Positions 56,306 through 64,000 of a stretch of 64,000 bases of DNA are shown piece after piece (position 1 is the first letter of the stretch; each line of letters begins with the position of its first letter). The DNA lies in contig NC_073354.2 in NCBI RefSeq assembly GCF_027580225.2, forward strand, positions 33,396,501 to 33,460,500. The letters are read 5' to 3'. Position numbers and translations under genes: made by a program. A model generated the notes under the pieces. It did no database searches, was not told where the DNA came from, and worked only from the letters and a program-made list of their open reading frames with translations. This DNA is from Misgurnus anguillicaudatus. Taxonomy: Eukaryota; Chordata; Actinopteri; Cypriniformes; Cobitidae.

Positions 56306-56489
56306 TTAAGTAAAATGAATATGTTCTGAAGTTTTAACACTATATGACTACCAAAAATTATAATTTTAATATCTTTGAAGCATCACAATAAGTATGTAAA
56401 CCCATTTATCTGGTACTATACACAAACACTATACTACACTCTGGAACAGGGATTTTCCTAGTCCCAGACTAAAAATCATCACCTTCAGA

Positions 56490-58045
56490 ACTGCCTTAAA
56501 GGCATTGATTCAACAAGGTACTGAAAGCATTCTTTAGAAATGTTGGCCCATAATGATAGGATAGCATCTTGCAGTTGATGGAGATTTGTGGGATGCACAT
56601 CCAGGGCACGAAGCTCCCGTTCCACCACATCCCAAAGATGCTCTATTGGGTTGGGATCTGGTGACTGTGGGGGCCATTTTAGTACAGCGAACTCATTGTC
56701 ATGTTCAAGAAACCAATTTGAAATGATTCGAGCTTTGTGACATGGTGCATTATCCTGCTGGAAGTAGCTATCAGAGGATGGGTAAAGGAATGGACATGGT
56801 CAGAAACAATTCTCAGGTAGGCCGTGGAATTTAAACGATGCCCAATTGGCACTAAGGGGCCTAAAGTGTGACAAGAAAACATCCCCCACACCATTACACC
56901 ACCACCAGCAGCCTGCACAGTGGTAACAAGGCATGATGGATCCATGTTTTCATTCTGTTTACGCCAAATTCTGACTCTACCATCTGAATGTCTCAACAGA
57001 AATTGAGAATCATCAGACCAGGCAACATTTTTCCAGTCTTCAACTGTACAATTTTGGTGAGCTTGTGCAAATTGTAGCCTCTTTTTACTATTTTTTATTG
57101 GAGATGAGTTGTACCCGGTGGGGTCTTCAGCTGTTGTAGCCCATCCGCCTCAAGGTTGTGCGTGTTGTGGCTTCACCAATGCTTTGCTGCATACCTCGGT
57201 TGTAACGAGTGGTTATTTCAGTCAAAGTTGTCGCTTGAATCAGTCGGCCAATTCTCCTCTGACCTCTAGCATCAACAAGGCATTTCCGCCCACAGGACTG
57301 CCGCATACTGGATGTTTTTCCCTTTTCACACCATTCTTTGTAAACCCTAGAAATGGTTGTGCGTGAAAATCACAGTGAGTACGTTTACATGCACAGCATA
57401 AGCGGATAACTATCAAAAATCTGCTTATTACAGAAAAGTTTACATGCAAATCAATAAGCCGGCTATGCAGACAACTGCGTTCACATGGGACTTGCAGAAT
57501 TATCAGTTTTCTCGCAGGCAGTGACGTCACCACCTATAGTACACAATAGTCGTTCAAAAAGTCAACGGCATGTCTGTCTTAAGCTGTACTGTTGTATCTC
57601 TTCTCGTGTCTGCAGAACCTGTAAATGTAACGTGAGCTGCTATTTTAACAGTTTCTCTGCCAACTGCTTTAGTCGTGCGGAGACTTTTATGCGTTACTTT
57701 GCGCTTGCTTCCGCGTGTGACGTTTATCTTTCATACGCGGAGACATGCGCACATGGACAAAAACGTGAGAAAGCCGGTTAAGGTGCTTAGATGCCACGCG
57801 AAATTGGCGTAATGAGCAAAAAACTACCTGTGCTGAGAGGTTTTTGCTTACGCCGTTTATGGGCTTTCCCCGATTAAAGAAAACCGATTTACGCGTTTAC
57901 ATGACCCCACGTGTTATCAGTTTATTAAGCATAATCGGCGTAAGATTGTGCATGTAAACGCACTCAGTAACTGAGTAGATTGTGAAATACTCAGACTGGC
58001 CCGTCTGGCACCAACAACCATGCCACGATCACCTTTCTTTCCCAT
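56490..58045 (-). pseudogene. Broken Tc1 transposase
   Basis: The frame starts with an ATG at 58045 (MGKKGDRGMVVGARRAS), a paired-like HTH region, and continues after the inserted MITE in FTKNGVKREKHP, then NALLMLEVRG in a shifted frame. Further on the longest intact piece, 56679-56996, reads HSDGRVRIWRKQNENMDPSC and GGGVMVWGMFS, the region between the first and second catalytic aspartates of DDE transposases, then breaks before the DNAPCH-type motif. Several frameshifts and a short deletion after GKKGD make it non-functional. Downstream text still matches the PPQSPDLNPIEHLWD region when read in DNA (56620-56690). Confidence 0.88.
57374..57963. mobile_element. GTTTACATGCAC-ended MITE nested in Tc1
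   Basis: Left TGAGTACGTTTACATGCACA and right TGTGCATGTAAACGCACTCA are inverted repeats with one mismatch. Flanking Tc1 sequence reads AAAATCACAG before and CAGTAACTGAG after, so CAG, or part of it, was duplicated. The interior has AAGCCGGCTATGCAGAC and GTAAGATTGTGC; no coding content. Confidence 0.85.
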
Positions 58046-58289
58046 TCTGACTTTCAGTTTGGAGTTCAGGAGATTGTCTTGACCAGGATCACACCCCTAA
58101 ATGCACTGAAGCAACTGCCATGTGATTGGTTGATTAGATAATTCCATTAATGAGAAATTGAACAGGTGTTCCTAATAATCCTTTAGGAGACTGTATAAAA
58201 ACTACTTTAATGACCTAATACAACTAAGGCCTAGTCCTGGATTAATTTTAAACCCTGTCCGGGAAACCGCCCTTATAGTTTTTTTTGGT

Positions 58290-59450
58290 TGTAGTTTATA
58301 GAGTCTAGGACTTTTACGGAGATAAAGTAACTTTTCTGGATATGTATTTTCATTTGTGACTTTTTCTGCATCACATCCTAAGCTACTGGTTTGGATGAAT
58401 GCTGCAATTTAATATGTGCTGCCTTCACCAAAGATAGAAATACTTAATGGCCTTGAAATAATTGAAAAAGATTTGTAAACCACTGAGATTCAATAATAAA
58501 GTTTCTGATGCCAGCAGTGATGTCTTTCTGATGCATGCAGTTGCAGGACAAATCCAGTGGATGGAGATATTACAGCTACACATTAGTCTCAACACATAGT
58601 CCGACACCTCACACTGTATACAACAGCAGTCAAACAAATGTTTGACTCTAAACCACATGCAGTATTAAATGACAGCAGTCTTTGACAGATAGGATTAATG
58701 AATGAATGAAGAAGTGTCTGTTACACACGACTCTATAAACACGTCACTTTTACAGCTCGCGAAAGTTTTAAAAAAACGGACGCCTTCCCATTTATCGAGA
58801 ATACAAAACCATACATTATCACTGAACTTGACTGATGCACACTCTATGCCCTATTCCGTCTCATTTCGTCTGTATGTTTGAAGTTCCTTTCTGGATTTCA
58901 GTAATATTTAGCTGTTAAGATCACATGAAAGTTTACTGTTGAGATGTGGTCAGGTCGAATAAACCAGCATTCTGACACAAATACATTATATCATTTTTAT
59001 GATGACAAAGTGGAAGTAACATAAATCCAGACGTTTCTCGGGGAACCAAAATATCAGATTTTTCCTGACGTTGGGAATGTGACTGTCATGTGGTGGGATT
59101 TGATGGAGATTTGATGTTCATCATGTGACAGACACACGCCTGTGGCTTCAGGAGAACGCTGAAGACAAAACCAGAGGGATTTCTGGCTCCGAAGTCTGGC
59201 ACTCGAAATGGACATCAAAGCAGAACGGTAGTCCTTCAGGAGATTTAGTTTGGATCACTGCAGGTCCACAACCACAGAGACATCTCTGGCTTTTTCAGTC
59301 ATTCCACCAAATGAGTGCAATTTGTGTCCCTAATCCTGTATGTAGTTTCAAAAAAAAAACTTTAACAATGAATAGCTGATGCTAACTGAACTATCTAAAT
59401 GGATTCTTTAAAGCGATGCCACTTATTCTGGATTGTTTCGACCCAAAATG
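58290..59450. other. Stretch without recognised gene
   Basis: Mixed composition. 59080-59300 looks single-copy but no exon can be supported. Confidence 0.35.
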
Positions 59451-60063
59451 CTCTCAATGCTATACATTTTTTTGGGTTAATTTAACCCAACACTTGGGTT
59501 CAGGGGCGTCGGACTGGGAGTAAAACCAGTAATGATTACCAGGGCCCCAAAGTAAGAGAGGGCCCTTGAAAGTCTGGAATATATTATGGGGGTGGGGCAT
59601 GGGGGCCCATCAGGACTGCCTATGCATAGGGCCCGAGATCTTGTGCAATGCCCCTGCTTGGGTTCATCCCTTTTTGACCCAACGCTTAGTTGAAAATATA
59701 TATTTTTTAATATTATATATATATTTTTTTTTCAGCATTAAAGCGTAATATGTTCGATTTTTTAAATTAAATATCCCCCCCCCCAAAAAAACACCAGCAC
59801 GGTGTGATGTATTTATTGCAGTTGTGTACCTTACATTATCCAAAAAGGATTTGTAAATCCAGAGAAATTTCTGTTTTAAATAGAGATTGATACAATAATT
59901 GGTCTTGTCGATAACAGCAATTTTTAACAGTCGATAGTCATTGCTGATATATCCTGTCAATCAAAAGGGAACAGGAAAATGCAATGCATTTACATATTCT
60001 TTAATGTTCAATATTAATGGGCATTATATGAATAAATAACATTCAGAAATGTAATCTTTAAAG

Positions 60064-60420
60064 TAGGGCTGTCAAAAGATCAATCGCGATTAATCGCATC
60101 CAAAATAAAAGTTTGTGTTTACATAACATATGTGTGTGTACTGTGTATAATTATTATTTATATATAAAAACACACCCAATCATGTATATATTTAAGAAAA
60201 AAAAATTATATTTATATATAAAATATTTGTATTTATAAATAATATAAATTATAGAAATGTATATACAGTATTTAAATGCAAATATTTCTTAAATATATAC
60301 TTGAATGTGTGTGTATTTATATATACATAATATTTATACACAGTACACACACATATGCTATGTAAACACAAACTTTTATGTTGGATGCGATTGGTCGCGA
60401 TTAGTCTTTTGACAGCCCTA
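60064..60420. mobile_element. hAT MITE with 8-bp CTTTAAAG duplication
   Basis: Ends TAGGGCTGTCAAAAGATCAA and CTTTTGACAGCCCTA are inverted repeats. CTTTAAAG flanks both sides (60056-60063 and 60421-60428). The core is TATATA-rich with TGTGTGTACTGTGTATAAT mirrored at both sides. Confidence 0.92.
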
Positions 60421-60426
60421 CTTTAA

Positions 60427-61246
60427 AGGAAAACAGCACAGTTTATCAATATTTTACTATGTTCTCACCTCAACTTAGACTAATTTATACATACCTATCT
60501 TTTTTCAATGCGTGCACTTAATCTTTGTACAGCCCGTCGTGAAAGTGTTAGCATTTAGCCTAGCCCCATTTATTCCTTGGTATCCAAACAGGGATGAATT
60601 TAGAAGCCACCAAACACTTCCATGTTTTCCCTATTTATAGACTGTTATGTGAGTAGTTACACGAGTAAGTACGGTGGCACAAAATAAAACCTGGTGATTT
60701 TTTAAGCGAAAAAAAAGAGAACTATATTGTATGGCAGAACAGCACTTAGGGCCGATTCACACCGGTTGCGTGGCGTGTGCGTCTCAGCTGCGTGGCGTGT
60801 CCGTTTTTATTTAGGCTCCCATGTTAGCAGGTTTGACAGTTCACACCGCCTGCATGACACGCACGTCTCAGGGGCGGCTCGAGCCGCGCCCAAAACGCGT
60901 GCATGCTAGGAATAGGACCGACGGCTATTTTTTACGCCACACGCAAGCGTCTTGGAAGCGTTTCCAGGCAAAATATACGCCACCTATAGCAACAGCAGCG
61001 CGTCAGCGCTTCGTCAGGCATGCTTCTGGTATGTACAGACACAGAAAACGCCACGCAGCCGCCACGCAACTGACATGCAACAGATACGCCACGCAGCCGG
61101 TGTGAATCGGCCCTTAGTTTGCAGCACTTCGACCTCGGGCGCAATAATATTGATGGAAGATTGAGCGAGAGAGGGAGTAGTCAGGATTGATGATGTTACT
61201 GCGCCCAGAGGTCGAAGTGCTGCAGACTAAGTGCTCTTCTGCCATA
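60427..61246. mobile_element. F6 MITE, copy 2, right half missing
   Basis: TTAA at 60423-60426 then AGGAAAACAGCACAG. Colinear with the left arm of 32493 through the central hairpin (AAGTGCTGCAGACTAAGTGC at 61216), then cut off at GCCATAC where Harbinger copy 2 begins. A Harbinger MITE is inserted at 60749-61113. Confidence 0.85.
60749..61113. mobile_element. Harbinger MITE nested in F6
   Basis: Ends GGGCCGATTCACACCGG and CCGGTGTGAATCGGCCC are perfect inverted repeats. TTA is duplicated (60746-60748 and 61114-61116). The F6 copy at 32493 gives the empty site GCACTTAGTTTGCAGC. The interior is rich in GCGTGGCGT words. Confidence 0.93.
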
Positions 61247-61247
61247 C

Positions 61248-61710
61248 GTCTGGAGGCCTCGCGGCGCGAATGAGGCCTTTATCCCGGCGTGGTAGACGCG
61301 ATTCCGCCTCATTCGCGTGTCTAGTTCGCGCGGTACGTGCGAATGGTGCTTTTTGTGCATTTTGGTTTGACTTTGATTTTCACGTTAACCAATCAGGAGC
61401 CTGTTTGCTGCTGTGGCAGCAGCCCCGCCCGGAGTCACTCATTCAACATGTAGGAACACTTGATATTGTCCGTGAGAAGTCACCCGGAACTATACGACAC
61501 AAGTTCTTATTTCTATATAGACAGGAATAAAAACGACCTCTCTTGGAAGGGTGTCAGTGAGGACATTGGGCAAACGGGTAAGTTGTAAAAACACATTTCA
61601 CTTTTGAGTCACGAGACGTTTATCGACCTGCAGCATTCCCGCCGTTTTTAAAACTATTTTCCCCCTATAGTAAGATGACCAAATACAAAACGGTAACTCA
61701 TGCGATAAAT
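61248..61710 (+). mobile_element. Harbinger element, copy 2, truncated at the left
   Basis: CTCGCGGCGCGAATGAGGCC through GATAAATGCATAATC is colinear with 30980-31490. It contains the MADF exon at 61448-61577. Termini are missing. Confidence 0.8.
61448..61577 (+). pseudogene. MADF exon with a stop at codon 2
   Basis: Same exon as 31243-31372, but the second codon is TAG. Downstream it still reads LILSV, then SHPELYDTSSYFY and DLSWKGVSEDIG, up to the donor GTAAGT. Broken copy. Confidence 0.78.
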
Positions 61711-61799
61711 GCATAATCTTCTCCGCTTCGCGTCGGGTCCTGATCACACTGTCGGGGCTTATTTCCCAATAACTACCGGCTGCCTCTACATTATCCCGC

Positions 61800-62264
61800 T
61801 TATTACACGGCTACTTGCCACATAAGAAAAAAAACTGGACATGAATATGAATTTAAAACATTTTATTGGCATTTTTGTTTTAAATTAAAAAAAATTATTC
61901 TTCCGCAAAACTTTGCACAGATGCATAAAATGATCGTAATACCTTATTAAGATCCTCTGCTTCATACTTGTCTGTCTCCATTTTTTTCTCTTTTAGCCAG
62001 TCTTTGAGAAGTTTTAATGCCCATTCTGTATTTTTTTGTGTGTTGGCTTCGTAGCTGTCATGCTCTCTTTTGTCAAGTTCAGTCTCAGTAAGCTGTCTGT
62101 GTCTTGTCGTGGTTGTCCAGTGTTTGTCACAAGATGGCGCCAAACAGTAATCTTTATTGATCTTTGTTTGGGCGGAGCGATTTTACTCGTACAAGTAGTA
62201 CCGGCTATGCGTTATTACTTTGGATTCTGACCAGAATCAAGCATTCCAGAGAGCCGTGTAATAA
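61800..62264 (-). mobile_element. TTATTACACGG-ended element carrying a coding fragment
   Basis: Ends TTATTACACGGCTACTTGCC and GAGAGCCGTGTAATAA form a 13-bp inverted repeat. It carries the fragment at 61895-62143. Target duplication is not resolved. Confidence 0.65.
61895..62143 (-). pseudogene. Fragment resembling ZMYM/Crypton-type (DUF3504) protein
   Basis: The frame contains [36 protein letters not shown], then [18 protein letters not shown], and stops shortly after. The run N-T-K-x-x-x-x-A-x-x-x-x-x-x-W with L-x-x-x-L-x-x-F-Y is like the N-terminal part of the tyrosine-recombinase-derived domain shared by ZMYM-type fish proteins and Cryptons. There is no ATG in place (the frame opens with TTG), and the catalytic part is absent. 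The assignment is from family memory and tentative. Confidence 0.5.
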
Positions 62265-62451
62265 TGAGTAATAGCGATCTCTAGTGGTGAAAATTGACAT
62301 AATATGCCTTTAAATGATCTACATAAGAATCATCTTGAGCTTGTAAAAAATGTCAACACTGTTAATTTTCTCAAGCCATGATTATTTGCCCTCAATGTCT
62401 TATTCGTTGTAAAATGGCACAATGAAATATCATTTATATTTATGTATTTTT

Positions 62452-62545
62452 AACAGATGCTTTTCTCTAAAAGTGACTTAAAGTGCATTCAAGGTATGCA
62501 TTTTACCATATGTGTTTTCCTTGGAGATCAAACGCATGATACATA
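62452..62545 (-). repeat. SINE fragment
   Basis: On the minus strand the order is GATCTCCAAGGAAAACAC, then AAGTCACTTTTAGAGAAAAG, then CATCTG, resembling the middle and tail of the tRNA-derived SINE at 44934. Confidence 0.5.
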
Positions 62546-62559
62546 TTTTATTAAAGAGC

Positions 62560-63025
62560 ACCTATGGTCCGATTCTTTTCTAAGCGGATTTAAAAGAGGA
62601 ACTATATTTTATGGCGCAACAGCACTTTTGGGAGTACTTCGACTCGGCGCAGTAACACCCTCCCTCTCCCATTATGAGAGTGAGAAGGGGAGCGGACTTT
62701 TCAGGCGAGTCGAAGTACTCCCAGGGGTGCTGTTGCGCCGTAGAATATAGTTCCTCTTTTGAGTCCGCTTAGAAAAGCGCTACGTTTTATTTTGTACCAC
62801 CAAACTTGCTCGTCTTGAATAGGAAAAACGTTGATGTGTTTGGTCACTTCTGACTTTGTCTCTGAATGGTGCAGTTGAGTGAATGGGGCCAAGCCAAATG
62901 CTGTCGAAGCGTCGCAGCGCGCTCCGGCGCTTACGTGCACGCACACAGATGATAGAGGGATGTATCAACAATTCTTAGTTAAGGTAATAACATATTTTAA
63001 TATTGAAAATGAGTAGACTATTCCT
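62560..63025. mobile_element. F6-related MITE, central hairpin and right arm
   Basis: GCAACAGCACTTTTGGGAGT opposite ACTCCCAGGGGTGCTGTTGC is the central hairpin. The right arm ends GAGTAGACTATTCCT followed by TTAA at 63026-63029. Its left arm is largely missing. Confidence 0.72.
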
Positions 63026-63029
63026 TTAA

Positions 63030-63545
63030 AGATATGCAAACGGTACAACCCCCAAAGTAAACGATGACGTGTGTTATCGTCTCCAACGTAAATCTCTTTT
63101 CTTGGACTACAACAAACACACAGATTGTAGGCAACAGTTTACTTCCTGGGATTGGTGATGTAGACAAGACCGACATTATCATAATTCCTCCCGCTTCAGA
63201 CTCACAACCTGTACGTTAACTCCTGTTAGCATTGCATTGTGCGCAAATATTTCAAACACGGTAAGGAGCGCCATATTTCCAGCTGACGTCAGAGGTATTC
63301 AGGCAGGCCAATCACAAGGTACAGATTAGCTGGCCAATCAGGGACACCGTGCCTTTCAGATTGATGAGCTTCATACAAATCATTGCATTTGAGGAAAGCA
63401 GTATATCTGGAGCTACAAAATTGTACAGTATGTGGAAAATAATGTGTTTTTGAAACATACACGACGCCAACACATTGTATTATACCAAATACACAAAATA
63501 ACGTTGTTTTTTAGCAGTGAAATAGGTGCACTTTAATCCTTTTTC
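63030..63545. other. Stretch without recognised gene
   Basis: Mixed composition. It contains an ordinary region with TGGCCAATCAGGGACACCG; nothing assigned. Confidence 0.35.
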
Positions 63546-63549
63546 TGTT

Positions 63550-63695
63550 CCTGTAGCCCAACTGTTTTAGAGCATTATGTTAGATGCACAAAGGTCATGG
63601 GTTCATTTCTCAGGAAAGGGAACACACATACTAATACAATGTATAGTTGTTGCTTTGAATAAAAATAAAAATGCATGTAAATGCAATCCTATAAT
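63550..63695 (+). repeat. tRNA-derived SINE, degraded
   Basis: TAGCCCAACTGTTTTAGAGCA is an A-box-like head, followed by TCATGGGTTCATTTCTCAGG (B box), then CACACATACTAATACAATGT, as in the SINE at 44934 read on the other strand. The tail is decayed. Confidence 0.6.
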
Positions 63696-64000
63696 GTAAA
63701 GAACATTCTGTAACCTTGATATCTTTAATATTGACTGAGTAAGGTCATGTGTCAAAGATTGAAATCAAACCTTGATCTCACCATTAGATTACGAGACTTT
63801 AGCCTGGATGAGTCACAAATGTCTGCATAAATGTGAATGATAACTCAATTGAGCTACGGGAACACAAACAGGATTCTGACAGAAGTCAATGAAGAAAATG
63901 CACTGCTTTTTGTCCTCCAGATCAGAAATGCATTACTCTGATATATTTCATTTTGAGTAATGGAGTCTGCAGTATTATTCTTTTCCATAAAATGGATCGA

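Larger units (their letters stand above)
56478..58197 (-). mobile_element. Tc1-type transposon, minus strand, interrupted
   Basis: The high-coordinate end has the subterminal sequence of a common fish Tc1 element (ACAGGTGTTCCTAATAATCC, ACCAATCACATGGCAGTTGC in reverse). The body encodes a broken transposase (see 56490). The low-coordinate end lacks the matching terminus; the element passes into the outer MITE after CAGAACTGCCTTAA. A MITE is inserted at 57374-57963. Confidence 0.88.
56450..58275. mobile_element. Outer MITE of a three-level nest
   Basis: Left remnant AACAGGGATTTTCCTAGTCC, right end GGATTAATTTTAAACCCTGT then CCGGGAAACCGCCC. The two are inverted versions of one terminus (CAGGGATT-type with CCTAGTCC). 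The Tc1 element lies between them. Confidence 0.6.

Overview
The window looks like nuclear DNA of a teleost, most likely a cyprinid-type fish. The evidence is vertebrate GT-AG exons of two recognisable genes, long AT-rich introns, and a very dense load of DNA transposons and MITEs of the kinds common in zebrafish and carp-like genomes (hAT, Harbinger, Tc1/mariner and TTAA-flanked families). There is no bacterial operon, phage or CRISPR structure. Species is not determinable from the sequence alone.

Two genes are supported and lie head to head. The minus strand carries the 5' part of mark3 (MAP/microtubule affinity-regulating kinase 3): coding exon 1 at 25443-25493, exon 2 at 11933-12124 and exon 3 at 11172-11225, ending just after the catalytic beta-3 lysine. 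The rest of the kinase lies beyond the left edge. The plus strand carries a complete clic5-type chloride intracellular channel gene between 29154 and 47460, with two alternative first exons. A long acidic, tyrosine-containing exon at 29154-29699 gives a 412-residue CLIC5B-like protein, and a 14-codon exon at 35919-35960 gives a 244-residue CLIC5A-like protein. Five shared exons encode the glutaredoxin-like and helical domains. The two start codons of the divergent genes are 3.7 kb apart.

Layout: 1-11171 is mark3 intron 3 or flank, with a BED-zinc-finger exon relic, a foldback element, a 1.1-kb GC-rich 25-bp minisatellite (6050-7140) and a long inverted-repeat MITE. 11226-25442 is mark3 introns 2 and 1, filled with nested MITEs whose duplicated target sites can be read. 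25494-29153 is the intergenic region with a CpG-rich mark3 5' end and a nest of accagc-type foldback repeats. 29700-41972 is clic5 intron 1 with Harbinger, hAT and helicase-fragment insertions. 42083-43638 holds a minisatellite that has grown inside a MITE. 47461-64000 has no recognisable gene; it holds a triple-nested Tc1 element, further Harbinger, hAT and TTAA elements, and a few stretches of apparently single-copy DNA.

The strongest unifying pattern is that about thirteen different elements begin with AGG or AGC and are flanked on both sides by TTAA, the target of piggyBac and Kolobok transposases. Several were later hit by hAT, Harbinger or mariner-type MITEs, so the sequence records a readable order of insertions. 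I found no convincing new cellular system; the notable items are the alternative clic5 first exons, the six-frame-open minisatellite, the minisatellite born from a MITE, and an 842-bp helicase-fragment element with an unusual target duplication of about 11 bp.
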